Shown one piece after another: positions 8,425-16,927 of a DNA stretch of 64,000 nucleotides. The stretch spans positions 1,116,001 to 1,180,000 of the forward strand of contig OY782667.1 of assembly GCA_963678135.1 (NCBI GenBank), read 5' to 3'. A model generated the notes under the pieces. That model did not search any database. It was not told the DNA's origin and was given only the letters and a program-made list of their open reading frames with translations. This stretch comes from JAHJKV01 sp963678135 (GTDB lineage: Bacteria; Desulfobacterota; Desulfovibrionia; Desulfovibrionales; Desulfovibrionaceae). Made by a program: the position numbers and the translations under genes. Within the stretch, counting starts at the first letter, position 1. Each line of letters opens with the position of its first letter.

Positions 8425-9279
8425 TTATAAAGCAAGGTACTGATGCAAGGCTTCCTGCCAAGGCCGAGGGCTTGTGCCGGTAAATTGCGTCAATTTGCTA
8501 GTATCCAGAACAGAATATTTTGGTCTTGTTGCTTTTGTTGGATAGGCTGAAGTAGCAACAGGCCTTACTTGGCACTGTATGTTGCGTTCTTTGACTGCTT
8601 GCGTTGCCAGTTCAAACCAGCTTGCTTGTCCGCTATTGACCACATGAAAGACTCCCCGAGCTTTATGCTGAACAAGTTCCATGCTATGCTTGGCCACATC
8701 CGGAGCATAACTTGGTGAACCTATTTGATCAGCGACAACAGTTATTTCAGAGCGTTGCTGTGCAACGCCAAGAATTTTATGCACAAAGTTTGTCTTATCC
8801 GGGCCAAAGAGCCATGCTGTTCGAAGAATGAGCAAATCCTCATACTCAAGGTCTAAAAGCGCGTTTTCTCCCTCAAGTTTTGTTTGTCCATACACTGAAT
8901 TTGAACACGGGCTGTGCTCTTCCGTGTAGGGCGAGTTGTGCTGTCCGTTAAATACAAAATCTGTGGAATACTGCACAAATATAATGGAGTGCTCAGCGCA
9001 GAGCTGTCCAAGCAAAGCCGGCAATTTTGCATTAAGTAGCATCGCTGCTTGGGGCTCGTCTTCTGCTTGATCTACTGCGGTATAGGCCACGGTATTAAAA
9101 AGCACTGTGGGACGATTTTTTTTTAAGTAGCTCCCAAGGGCATGGGTATCTGTCAGATTGAGTTCGTGACGAGAAGGAGCCAGAACTTTATGCCCTGCTT
9201 GGCGCAAGGCTCGAACCAAGGCTTGCCCTAAAAGCCCGCTGGCTCCGCCTAAGACTAAGGCTACAGAGAGAGGATTCAT
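8425..9279 (-). CDS. rfbD: dTDP-4-dehydrorhamnose reductase
   Basis: The protein has 284 residues and is an extended short-chain dehydrogenase. The NAD(P)H-binding loop is GGASGLLGQALV at the N-terminus, the catalytic Tyr-Lys pair is YGQTK, and TDFVFNG and RTAWLFG are the usual RfbD motifs. It catalyses the last step of dTDP-L-rhamnose synthesis in the cytoplasm. It is adjacent to rfbB (stop and start abut), so the two are translated from one message. It converges with the SulP-like gene, 17 bp away. Confidence 0.93.
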   Translation of the reverse strand: MNPLSVALVLGGASGLLGQALVRALRQAGHKVLAPSRHELNLTDTHALGSYLKKNRPTVLFNTVAYTAVDQAEDEPQAAMLLNAKLPALLGQLCAEHSIIFVQYSTDFVFNGQHNSPYTEEHSPCSNSVYGQTKLEGENALLDLEYEDLLILRTAWLFGPDKTNFVHKILGVAQQRSEITVVADQIGSPSYAPDVAKHSMELVQHKARGVFHVVNSGQASWFELATQAVKERNIQCQVRPVATSAYPTKATRPKYSVLDTSKLTQFTGTSPRPWQEALHQYLAL

Positions 9280-10296
9280 TTATGTTCTTCCTTGATACCA
9301 AGTATTCATAAATTGTTTATATGCCCCACTTTGTACGGATTCAAGCCATTGAGCGTTTTCATGATACCATGTGATTGTTTTTTGAAGTCCTTGCTCAAAA
9401 CTTATACTTGGGGAAAAACCAAGCTCGCGCTCTGCAAGCGAATAGTCCATGGCATAGCGCTGGTCATGGCCGGGGCGATCCTTAACAAAATGTATCATCT
9501 CTTCAGGGAGCGTAAGAGCAGCAAGTATGACCTTAACCACTTCTAAGTTTGTTTTTTCCGCATTGCCACCAAAATTATACACAGCACCTGCTTTCCCGTG
9601 ACACAAGCTGAGTTCAACGCCGTGGCAATGGTCGTCAACGTATATCCAATCACGGATATTTGTTCCATCACCATACACAGGCAAAGGACTTTTTGACTGT
9701 GCTTTCAGGAGCATCAAGGGAATGAGTTTTTCTGGAAATTGGTAAGGACCATAATTATTGGAGCAGCGAGTAATAACGACATCCAGCCCATAGGTTTCGT
9801 AATAAGCACGGCACAGCAGGTCTGCTCCGGCTTTGCTGGCAGAATAAGGAGAGTTTGGAGCAAGCGGAGTATTTTCGGTAAATTTGCCTGTAGAGCCAAG
9901 TGAACCATAGACTTCGTCTGTAGAAACATGCACCACTCGCTCTATTTTTGCTTGGCGAGCGCATTCAAGAATATTTTGCGTGCCTTGCACATTAGTAGAA
10001 ATAAATGGCGCTGGATTATCAATAGAACGATCCACATGCGATTCTGCTGCAAAGTTGATGATTGCATTGATTGATTGCTTTGTGAGCAGTGAGGAAACTA
10101 TTTCAGTATCGCGAATATCGCCTTGAACAAAGCTGTATTTGTTGTCGTTTTGTTCTAAATCAGCAAGATTCAGTCGATTGCCTGCATAGGTCAGCAAATC
10201 AAGATTAACAATATGCCAATCCGGATGCTTTTGACGCATCAAACGAATAAAATTGCTACCAATAAAACCGCAACCACCAGTGACCAAAAGCCGCAT
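9280..10296 (-). CDS. rfbB: dTDP-glucose 4,6-dehydratase
   Basis: The protein has 338 residues. It has the NAD-binding motif TGGCGFIGSNF at residue 6, the active-site triad STDEVYGSLG and YSASKAG, and the substrate-binding RCSNNYGPYQFPEKL. It converts dTDP-glucose to dTDP-4-dehydro-6-deoxyglucose. The start is ATG 10296 with AAAGGA eight bases upstream; that ribosome site is formed by the last unit of an AT-rich tandem repeat. The glucose-1-phosphate thymidylyltransferase (rfbA) of the pathway is not in the window. Confidence 0.94.
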   Translation of the reverse strand: MRLLVTGGCGFIGSNFIRLMRQKHPDWHIVNLDLLTYAGNRLNLADLEQNDNKYSFVQGDIRDTEIVSSLLTKQSINAIINFAAESHVDRSIDNPAPFISTNVQGTQNILECARQAKIERVVHVSTDEVYGSLGSTGKFTENTPLAPNSPYSASKAGADLLCRAYYETYGLDVVITRCSNNYGPYQFPEKLIPLMLLKAQSKSPLPVYGDGTNIRDWIYVDDHCHGVELSLCHGKAGAVYNFGGNAEKTNLEVVKVILAALTLPEEMIHFVKDRPGHDQRYAMDYSLAERELGFSPSISFEQGLQKTITWYHENAQWLESVQSGAYKQFMNTWYQGRT

Positions 10297-10297
10297 A

Positions 10298-10365
10298 ATT
10301 ATATCCTTTAATTATATTCTTTTTATTATATTCTTTTATTATATTTTTTTAATTATATTTTTTCG
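10298..10365. repeat. AT-rich tandem repeat between trmL and rfbB
   Basis: There are about five imperfect copies of a 13-15 bp unit of the form AATTATATTCTTTT (plus strand). Read on the minus strand the copies lie in the 5' leader of rfbB, and the last one provides its Shine-Dalgarno sequence. Copy-number change would alter the leader length but not the coding frame. Confidence 0.6.
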
Positions 10366-10423
10366 CTTGTACTTATGTACTCTACATAGCCTTGGCTTGT
10401 CTTCTTCGCAAGGAGTAGATGCT

Positions 10424-10873
10424 TTATGCTGCGAGTTGTTTGGTTTGGCGGAGAGCTTCCATGAGCAAGATACCTGCAGCCGTGCTGAGATTGAGCGAAC
10501 GGACGGTTTTGTAAATAGGGATGCGTACATGGTGTACGGATTGTTTGAGGATATGCTCAGGTAAGCCTCTTGTTTCAGGGCCAAGGACTAAAATATCGTC
10601 TGCAGTATATGTAAATTCGCACCAAGGGATGCCGTGTTTGGCAGAGGAAAGCACAAGCCTACCAGACTCTGCTGTACAGAATTTTTCCCAATTTTTATGC
10701 AGGCTCAAGGGAACATGAGGCCAATAATCAAGACCAGCGCGTTTGAGGTGCTTATTATCGATTGTAAAACCCAAGGGCTCAATAAGATGAAGCTCGGTTT
10801 TTGTTGCAGCGCATAGTCTGGCGATATTGCCTGTGTTGGGCGGTATTTCAGGTTCAAAAAGTGCAAGGCGCAT
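10424..10873 (-). CDS. trmL: tRNA (cytidine/uridine(34)-2'-O)-methyltransferase
   Basis: The protein has 149 residues, the usual TrmL/YibK length. SPOUT motifs are present: PNTGNIARLCAA at the N-terminus, LVLGPETRGLP in the middle, and RSLNLSTAAGILLMEAL at the C-terminus forming the trefoil knot that binds S-adenosylmethionine. It methylates the wobble ribose of tRNA-Leu. It lies 3 bp downstream of the GT4 gene and is probably translated from the same transcript. Confidence 0.92.
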   Translation of the reverse strand: MRLALFEPEIPPNTGNIARLCAATKTELHLIEPLGFTIDNKHLKRAGLDYWPHVPLSLHKNWEKFCTAESGRLVLSSAKHGIPWCEFTYTADDILVLGPETRGLPEHILKQSVHHVRIPIYKTVRSLNLSTAAGILLMEALRQTKQLAA

Positions 10874-10876
10874 TTT

Positions 10877-11959
10877 TTATCCTTTGATTGCATTTTCAAA
10901 GCAGGCGTAGGCATGTGCTGTATCAAAATGCAAAGCATGTTTTTGGGCAGCTTGCCCCATGCTCGTTCTAAGATTTGTATCACGCATAAGCCTTTGTATT
11001 TTATCTGCAAAATCTTTGGGATCATTGGGATTTGCAAGAAGGCCTGTTTTTTCATGCAGCAGGACTTCAGGATTTGAGGAAACATTAAAGGCAACAGCAG
11101 GTTTACCGCAACGTGCTGCTTCCACAAGGGCATAGCCAAAACCTTCAAAAAGTGAAGGCAGGGCAAAAATATCTATGCTTGCATAAAATGATTTGATGTC
11201 ATGAACAAAGCCAAGAAATTGAGTGTGTTCTTCAATGCCAAGTTGCCGGCTCATGTTTTGCAGTTTTGCTTTTAATTCACCGCTTCCTGCAAGAAGGAGC
11301 CGAAATTGTTCCCCTTGTTGCGCAAGAAGTGCCATTGCTTCAAGAAGCAGGTGCAGACCTTTTTGTGGGGTAAGTCTGGCGGCACAGCCAATAGTGATAG
11401 CTTTATCTGGCCGAAGTGCTAATGCCTTGACAGGCCTTGCATCAAATTCAGCTATATCAAAAGCGTTTGGAACAATGCAGATACGTTCATCAGCAATCAG
11501 CTTGGGATTATTGCTCAGTACTGATTTTTTGGTAGCTTGGCTGTTGCAAATAAGCCTATGTATTACCTTTTGGTAAAAAAAAGTATTGAGCCAAGTATTT
11601 TTGACCGGCACATCAATGCCTCGGCGGTAAATAATTCGCTGTAGCCCTGCGTATTTTGCTGCAAGGCCTGCGATTTTCAGATCACGCGGTAAAGACATGA
11701 TGACTGTATCTACCCTTTGGGTGGAAAAAAAATGCGCAAGTTTGAGGTAATGTTTTGGATTGAGAAAAGAGATATTTTTAAGTCTCGCAGTGTGCAATAC
11801 TATTCCTTGTTCTTTTTGCAAGCAAAGAGCCAGCTCGCTGGCAGGATGGGCAATAACAGAGACAAAATGCCCTGCATCACGGCTGAGTCTGGCAAATTGT
11901 TGTACCCAGCGTTCACCGCCACCCCAAGCTATATTGGTATTTACAAAGCAAATATGCAT
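10877..11959 (-). CDS. Glycosyltransferase, GT4 family (GT-B fold)
   Basis: The protein has 360 residues. The N-terminal domain begins MHICFVNTNIAWGGGERW with the Gly-rich acceptor loop. The C-terminal donor domain has GCAARLTPQKGLHLLLEA, the strand LLLAGSGEL, and the E-x7-E motif FEGFGYALVEA with downstream GKPAVAF. This is the pattern of GT4 enzymes building lipopolysaccharide core, O-antigen or capsule. The sugar and acceptor cannot be told. It sits between mazG and trmL on one strand, near rfbB/rfbD. Confidence 0.87.
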   Translation of the reverse strand: MHICFVNTNIAWGGGERWVQQFARLSRDAGHFVSVIAHPASELALCLQKEQGIVLHTARLKNISFLNPKHYLKLAHFFSTQRVDTVIMSLPRDLKIAGLAAKYAGLQRIIYRRGIDVPVKNTWLNTFFYQKVIHRLICNSQATKKSVLSNNPKLIADERICIVPNAFDIAEFDARPVKALALRPDKAITIGCAARLTPQKGLHLLLEAMALLAQQGEQFRLLLAGSGELKAKLQNMSRQLGIEEHTQFLGFVHDIKSFYASIDIFALPSLFEGFGYALVEAARCGKPAVAFNVSSNPEVLLHEKTGLLANPNDPKDFADKIQRLMRDTNLRTSMGQAAQKHALHFDTAHAYACFENAIKG

Positions 11960-11992
11960 GGGATGAGGCTCTCCATAAGCAGAAAAAAATGG

Positions 11993-12787
11993 CTATGAAG
12001 TATGTTCATTTGCTTTGGCATGATCCCAAAGACTATTGAGCTGTTCAAGGGACAACTCTGCTATATCCATTCCTTGAGCGTGAGCTTGTTGTTCCATGAT
12101 TTTGAAACGGCGCAGAAATTTTTTATTGGCAAAATCTAAGGCAGTGTTTGCCTTAAAGCCTTTACGGCGTCCAAGTTCAACAAGGGTAAATAAATAATCT
12201 CCATACTCTTTTTCTTGTGCTGTTGTATCTTCAGAAGCCAGAGCATGTTCCCATTCCTGCCATTCACTGTGAAGTTGGCTCATAAGGTCTTGATCAGTTT
12301 CCCAAGTAAAGCCGGAGCGTGCTGCTTTCGAGTGAATGCGGTAGGCTTTGAGCAAAGGAGGCAAACTTTTGGGCAAAGAATCGAAAATACCGGTTTTGTT
12401 CCCATTCTCAGTATATTTTTCGCTGCGCTTAATCTTTTCCCAATTTTTTAGTAGTTCTTCTTGATTTTTTATTTTTGTGTCAGCAAAAACATGGGGGTGG
12501 CGACGGATCATTTTAGCAGCACTGGAATTCAACGCGTCATCAAGAGTAAAATTCCCTGCTCTCTCGTGCAGTTCAATAATAAAGAGCAATAAAAATAGAA
12601 CATCCCCCATTTCTTCTATGGCATCTTCAGTATTGTCATCGCGAATGGCTTCAATGAGTTCAAAGACTTCTTCAAGAACACAATCACAAAGAGATTGCGG
12701 AGTTTGCTCTTTATCCCAAGGGCAACCGCCCGGGCCAAGGAGTTGATGGATAACATTGCGTAGATTGTTCAGCGCGTCTTTGTGCAT
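11993..12787 (-). CDS. mazG: Nucleoside triphosphate pyrophosphohydrolase
   Basis: The protein has 264 residues, typical of two-domain MazG. The N-terminal domain has CPWDKEQTPQSL, EEVFELIEAI and EEMGDVLFLLLF, the E-x2-E...E-x2-D metal-binding set. The C-terminal half repeats the fold with EKEYGDYLFTLVELGR. The enzyme hydrolyses (d)NTPs to monophosphates and pyrophosphate and can lower aberrant or alarmone-related nucleotide pools. It lies 56 bp downstream of cvpA and 33 bp upstream of the GT4 gene. Confidence 0.93.
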   Translation of the reverse strand: MHKDALNNLRNVIHQLLGPGGCPWDKEQTPQSLCDCVLEEVFELIEAIRDDNTEDAIEEMGDVLFLLLFIIELHERAGNFTLDDALNSSAAKMIRRHPHVFADTKIKNQEELLKNWEKIKRSEKYTENGNKTGIFDSLPKSLPPLLKAYRIHSKAARSGFTWETDQDLMSQLHSEWQEWEHALASEDTTAQEKEYGDYLFTLVELGRRKGFKANTALDFANKKFLRRFKIMEQQAHAQGMDIAELSLEQLNSLWDHAKANEHTS

Positions 12788-12843
12788 AGTTTTTTGTCAT
12801 TGCTTTTAAGTGTTGAAAAATAAAAGAATTGCATTCTTGTTTC

Positions 12844-13353
12844 TTAGGATGCGGACGGATTATTTTGCTCAGTTCCAATAAACTCAAGGAGTTTTTTAGG
12901 CAAAAAAGGTTCTATGTTTTGAGCATATGGGAAAATTTTAGGAACAAGCATGGATTTTTGATAAAAAGAGGTGTTTGTAAAAATATTGCTTATGGCAAGA
13001 CTGAGAAGAAGTACGACAAGTATGCCTTCACACAAACCAAATATGCTGCCTAATATCTTGTCAATATTATTGAAATTTGTTTTTTGGCTGGCGTTGTGAA
13101 GGATTTGAGCAAATACCATGAGGATAATAACAGCTGCTAAAAACACAAGCCCATAGCTTGCGCCTTTGGTAATCAGGGAATTTGATATGTATTGACCGAG
13201 AAGGGGGATAAGCAGGCCATGGAATTTGGCAGCAATGAAACCGGCTATGGCAAGAGCTGAAAGGGTGAATAGTTCTTGTATGAAACCCTTAAAGAATCCC
13301 CTTATCGTGGCAAGCAGTAAAACCACGAGGATTAAAATATCGCAAATGCTCAT
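12844..13353 (-). CDS. CvpA family membrane protein
   Basis: The protein has 169 residues with four hydrophobic helices. The start MSICDILILVVLLLATIRGFFKGF, including the Arg-Gly-x-x-x-Gly segment, is the CvpA signature. CvpA is needed for colicin V production in E. coli and has a role in envelope homeostasis in many bacteria; its biochemical activity is not settled. It is probably the first gene of the cvpA-mazG-GT4-trmL-rfbB-rfbD run. Confidence 0.88.
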   Translation of the reverse strand: MSICDILILVVLLLATIRGFFKGFIQELFTLSALAIAGFIAAKFHGLLIPLLGQYISNSLITKGASYGLVFLAAVIILMVFAQILHNASQKTNFNNIDKILGSIFGLCEGILVVLLLSLAISNIFTNTSFYQKSMLVPKIFPYAQNIEPFLPKKLLEFIGTEQNNPSAS

Positions 13354-13505
13354 GACTCCCCCTGTTGTGAGCTACAATATGTAGCAAAAGAAAATGCGAA
13401 AGAAAATAAAAAATTCAAGATTTGATTTGAGCGCGTTTGCCCTGCCTTGAGAGTGAGGATTTTTTGCGTTAGGCTTTATATTATTTTTCAGCCGTGGAGA
13501 AACAA

Positions 13506-14057
13506 GTGAAAATTTTTCAGACAAAATTTCCTGATGTATTTTGCATAAAGCCCAAAGTTTTTGGTGATAATAGAGGCTTTTTCATGGAAAGCTGGAATCG
13601 AAAAGTATTCCAACACGCTGGGATCAATATTGATTTTATCCAAGATAATCATGCGTATTCCAAAGGAGTTGGGGTGCTTCGTGGTTTGCATTTCCAAGCT
13701 CCGCCGACCGCGCAAAATAAACTTGTGTGGGTAACTCGCGGTGCGGTTTTGGATATTATTGTGGATATTCGCAAAGGCTCCCCCAGCTATGGTCAATGGG
13801 GACAATTTAGGCTTTCTGCGCATAATAAATTGCGTTTGCTTGTGCCTGTTGGTTTTGCTCATTCCTATATTACACTTTCTGAAGAAACCGAGTTTTTGTA
13901 TAAGGTTGATGCTCTGTATAGTCCGCAGGACGAAGGCGGAATTCGTTGGGACGATCCAGAACTTGGCATTACTTGGCCAGTAGCAGCCCCAATTCTTTCA
14001 ACAAAAGATACAGCTCTGCCTTTATGGGCAGAATTTGATTCGCCCTTTGCATATTAG
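13506..14057 (+). CDS. rfbC: dTDP-4-dehydrorhamnose 3,5-epimerase
   Basis: The protein has 183 residues from GTG 13506. GGAGA sits five bases before that codon, while the in-frame GTG 13494 has no ribosome site. RfbC cupin motifs are DNRGFFMESWN, the QDNHAYSKGVGVLRGLHFQ region with the catalytic His, and VPVGFAHSY. It epimerises C3 and C5 of dTDP-4-dehydro-6-deoxyglucose, the step between RfbB and RfbD. It is transcribed away from cvpA, so the rhamnose genes are split in two units. It converges with the EamA gene. Confidence 0.93.
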   Translation: MKIFQTKFPDVFCIKPKVFGDNRGFFMESWNRKVFQHAGINIDFIQDNHAYSKGVGVLRGLHFQAPPTAQNKLVWVTRGAVLDIIVDIRKGSPSYGQWGQFRLSAHNKLRLLVPVGFAHSYITLSEETEFLYKVDALYSPQDEGGIRWDDPELGITWPVAAPILSTKDTALPLWAEFDSPFAY

Positions 14058-14066
14058 CCTTGGAGA

Positions 14067-14960
14067 TTATGTTATTTTTGTGGTGTTTTTATGCCTTTTT
14101 TGTGAAAGGAAAACACCAAGGAGCACAAGGCCTGAGGCTATATATTGCACAAGAGTAAGACGTTCTCCAAGAATGCATAAGCTCAGGAAAAGGGTCAGTA
14201 CAGGAATAAGGTTGACAAATGCAGACGCTTGATGTGCTGGAATTTGGCTTGTTCCATAATTATAGAGACCATAAGCCAAAATCGTTGCTCCTATCCCAAG
14301 ATAAAGAATAGCTCCCAGCCCTTCTATATACAAGCCATCTGGGAGATTTGTTCCGGGCAGAAAGAGTAAAGCAAAGAAAAAAATAGAACCGAGCAAGGCT
14401 TGCAGAGCAGTCAAAAACCAAGGTGAATATCTGGAACACAGTTTTTTGAGTGTAATCATATAGCCTGTGGCACAGGCCATGGCAAGCAGCTCCATAATAT
14501 TGCCCAACACAGGGTTTGGTGCGCCTGCTGTTTCTATCGCACCGGCAGAGAGGAGCACTGCTCCGCTTACAGCCAGCCCAAAGCCAAACAGGGTTTGTTT
14601 GTGTATTGTTTCTTTTAAGATAAAATGAGAAGCCACGGCCATCATTAAGGGAAGCATGGCAACTATCATGCCGGCTTGGGCTGCTTGTGTGTTTTTGACA
14701 GCAAGCGCTTCAAAAATAAAATACACACATGGTTCACAAAAAGCCATGAAAAGCAAAGGCTTCCAGTCACCTGCTTGGTATCTGCGTGGTCGCAGATGTT
14801 TCCAAAAACAGGCAAAACACAAGGTCGCAACCAACATGCGCCCAAAAATTACAAACATGGGGTCGTAAAAATTAAAAGCAATTTTAAGAGCCACAAAGGA
14901 ACTGGCCCAAAGCAGTGCTGCTGCACAGAGGGCAAGGACAGGAAGAGAAATCAACGGCAT
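14067..14960 (-). CDS. EamA (DMT superfamily) transporter
   Basis: The protein has 297 residues and about ten hydrophobic helices in two EamA repeats: first half PLISLPVLALCAAALLWASS, second half beginning near NPVLGNIMELLAMACATGYM, and the end PVLTLFLSLCILGERLTLVQ with a typical Glu-Arg. The family exports amino acids, nucleosides or other metabolites; the substrate is unknown. It converges with rfbC at 9 bp. The upstream zinc-ribbon gene ends 10 bp before it on the same strand. Confidence 0.88.
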   Translation of the reverse strand: MPLISLPVLALCAAALLWASSFVALKIAFNFYDPMFVIFGRMLVATLCFACFWKHLRPRRYQAGDWKPLLFMAFCEPCVYFIFEALAVKNTQAAQAGMIVAMLPLMMAVASHFILKETIHKQTLFGFGLAVSGAVLLSAGAIETAGAPNPVLGNIMELLAMACATGYMITLKKLCSRYSPWFLTALQALLGSIFFFALLFLPGTNLPDGLYIEGLGAILYLGIGATILAYGLYNYGTSQIPAHQASAFVNLIPVLTLFLSLCILGERLTLVQYIASGLVLLGVFLSQKRHKNTTKIT

Positions 14961-14970
14961 GGATAGTTGA

Positions 14971-15234
14971 CTAAAAGCACATAGCTACAAGATTAAAGGG
15001 TTTGTAGCCGTTATCCGGATTTTCAGCATAGCGACAACCAAGAGAGCAATCTGTACGCTTATTTACAATATCTTTGTCCGAGCCTTTGTAGTGTGGGCAA
15101 TCATTGTTTTCGCAAACCAGAATAACGCCCCAACCTGAATCAGGTGGGCCAATGCGTGGGGTTAGTGGTACATTGCAATGAGGGCAATCATGATCTTCAA
15201 GTTCAGTTTCAATGCCAGCATATGTAAATTTCAT
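14971..15234 (-). CDS. Small zinc-ribbon protein, 87 residues
   Basis: The protein contains cysteine pairs in DCPHCN and CENNDCPHY and a third group CSLGCRY. This is the layout of zinc-ribbon proteins conserved as hypothetical proteins in sulfate reducers. The tail KPFNLVAMCF is hydrophobic. ATG 15234 has GGAG a few bases upstream on the minus strand (AAGGAGTCTCAACATG). A function cannot be assigned. It may be co-transcribed with the EamA gene. Confidence 0.75.
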   Translation of the reverse strand: MKFTYAGIETELEDHDCPHCNVPLTPRIGPPDSGWGVILVCENNDCPHYKGSDKDIVNKRTDCSLGCRYAENPDNGYKPFNLVAMCF

Positions 15235-15299
15235 GTTGAGACTCCTTGTGTTGTTATGCTTGTCAATCTAAGATTCTTTACTTGTGAGTCAAGAGCTTT

Positions 15300-15791
15300 T
15301 CAAGCATTTGCAAGTAATTCTCGCAAATAGCGAAAAAGTGCTCTGGCTTGTTTGGGAGCTTGATCACGCTCTTTTTCTCTTTTTGCAGCCAAGCTCAGCT
15401 GACGAAGTTTTTGGCGATCTCCATGCGGAAAGCGTAGGAGTAAATCTTCTATAAGCTCTTGATTACCGGCCAGAAGCTCTGCTCGCCAAGTTTCTATTTG
15501 TTGCAGGTTTTTGTTTGCTTTGGCATTTCCAGTGCGGATATTTTGTAAAAATTCACTGATTTCTGCCTGCTCCACGCTACGCATGAGTTTTCCAATATAC
15601 TGCATTTGTCTGCGTTTTGCTTCGTGGCTGCGTAATTTTTTGGCCTCAAGTACAGCGGTTTTGAGCTCAGGAGTTAAGGGAGCTTTGCGAATGCTTTCTT
15701 CGCCCAAAGAAGCCAGTTCTTCTCCAAGTTTTTGCAAAGCTGTCATTTCACGTTTGCACTGGGAGCGACTTTTTTCAATTGAATGTTCCAT
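15300..15791 (-). CDS. darP: DarP/YjgA family (DUF615) ribosome-associated protein
   Basis: The protein has 163 residues from ATG 15791, after the rpe stop; the open frame extends upstream into rpe but that part has no family resemblance. It is charged and helical with EISEFLQNIRTGNA, LLLRFPHGDRQKLRQL and a C-terminal ARALFRYLREL, as in YjgA. In E. coli this protein binds the pre-50S subunit and helps late large-subunit assembly. It follows rpe by 19 bp and ends the heme/rpe operon. Confidence 0.82.
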   Translation of the reverse strand: MEHSIEKSRSQCKREMTALQKLGEELASLGEESIRKAPLTPELKTAVLEAKKLRSHEAKRRQMQYIGKLMRSVEQAEISEFLQNIRTGNAKANKNLQQIETWRAELLAGNQELIEDLLLRFPHGDRQKLRQLSLAAKREKERDQAPKQARALFRYLRELLANA

Positions 15792-15810
15792 GAAGTGCAG
15801 TATGGAGGGA

Positions 15811-16464
15811 TTACAGGTCACATGCTTTATTAAAAGCATGGACTCGTTTTGCATATGGAGGATGATTAAAGAAAGCAGAGCCGGAAACAAGTATATCTGT
15901 ACCTGCTTGGACTAAAGCCTTGCAGTTTTCAAGCGTGACCCCACCATCGACCTGAATCAGGGTATTTGCTTGAGCCTCCCTTATCATTGTTTTTAATTCT
16001 CGAATTTTATCCATGCAAAATGAAATAAATTTTTGACCGCCAAATCCCGGATTCACAGACATGAGCAAGACCATATCAAGTTGAGGTAAGAGATAACGCA
16101 CTGTTTCTAAAGAAGTGGCAGGGTTGAGGGCAACAGCGCATTTGAGCCCTTTGTCTGTAATCGCGCTTATTGTGCGCTCCAAATGTACCGTGGCCTCTGC
16201 ATGAACGCATAACAGATCGCAACCGGCTGCTGCGAATTGATCAATATATCGTTCTGGTTTCTCAATCATGAGGTGCGTATCAAAAAACAGAGAGCATTCT
16301 TGACGCATGGCTTTGATAACAGGAGGGCCAAAGGTGATATTGGGTACAAAGAGCCCATCCATTATATCAAGATGTATCCATTGCAAACCAGCAGATTCCA
16401 AAGACTTGAGTTCATCTGCCAGCCGTGAAAAATCGCAGGAAAGTAAGGAAGGGGAAAGAATCAT
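15811..16464 (-). CDS. rpe: Ribulose-phosphate 3-epimerase
   Basis: The protein has 217 residues and is a TIM barrel. It has LSPSLLSCDFSRL, IHLDIMDGLFVPNITFGP (catalytic Asp and metal His), FDTHLMIEKPE, LLMSVNPGFGGQKFI, and IQVDGGVTLENC. It interconverts ribulose 5-phosphate and xylulose 5-phosphate. Its start overlaps the stop of the siroheme decarboxylase gene by 4 bp (ATGA), so the two are translationally coupled. The same rpe-after-heme-gene order is found in Desulfovibrio. Confidence 0.95.
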   Translation of the reverse strand: MILSPSLLSCDFSRLADELKSLESAGLQWIHLDIMDGLFVPNITFGPPVIKAMRQECSLFFDTHLMIEKPERYIDQFAAAGCDLLCVHAEATVHLERTISAITDKGLKCAVALNPATSLETVRYLLPQLDMVLLMSVNPGFGGQKFISFCMDKIRELKTMIREAQANTLIQVDGGVTLENCKALVQAGTDILVSGSAFFNHPPYAKRVHAFNKACDL

Positions 16465-16925
16465 GAGTCTGCCTTTTCTGTCTCAATTTTGAAATCAACT
16501 TTGATCTTAAACATTTTATCTGCCGGAAGGTTGAGTATTTTTATCCCTGTGGCTTGACTGATAGAAGCAAGAGTCTTTTCTACGCTTTCCAAGTCAGGAG
16601 CTATCAAGGTGAACCAAATATTAAATTCATTTTCGCGTAAATAATTGTGCGTGACTCCCGGATATTGATTTACTTCGCTGATAAAGCAGTCCAATTTGTC
16701 TTCCGGCACTTGAGCAGCGCAAAGCGTGGAACGCCAACCCAATTCACGAGAGCCAAAATTGCCACCCAAGCGACGTATTACCCCTGTTTCTCGTAGAGTA
16801 TTGACCCGTTTAAGTGTTTCATCCTCTGAAAGTCCTATTTGTTCACCAATGATCGCATATGGTCGCGAGTCGAGAGGGAAAGAAGATTGAATGATATTTA
16901 ATATTTCTTTATCGTACACATCCAT
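16461..16925 (-). CDS. ahbB: Siroheme decarboxylase subunit (Lrp/AsnC-like, AhbB/NirD type)
   Basis: The protein has 154 residues from ATG 16925, which lies 2 bp after the ahbD stop; a TTG 39 bp upstream would overlap ahbD and add residues not seen in the family. An AsnC-type helix-turn-helix (residues about 5-60, with VNTLRETGVIRRLGG) is followed by a RAM-like domain with GWRSTLCAAQVP and THNYLRENEFNIWFTL. AhbA and AhbB form a heterodimer that decarboxylates siroheme to 12,18-didecarboxysiroheme. The AhbB choice is by position and motif; the partner AhbA is not in the window. Confidence 0.82.
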   Translation of the reverse strand: MDVYDKEILNIIQSSFPLDSRPYAIIGEQIGLSEDETLKRVNTLRETGVIRRLGGNFGSRELGWRSTLCAAQVPEDKLDCFISEVNQYPGVTHNYLRENEFNIWFTLIAPDLESVEKTLASISQATGIKILNLPADKMFKIKVDFKIETEKADS

Positions 16926-16927
16926 TG

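Noticed and set aside
12844..13353. CvpA as part of a bacteriocin locus
   Set aside because: There is no colicin-like or immunity gene nearby; the neighbours are mazG and housekeeping or glycan genes.
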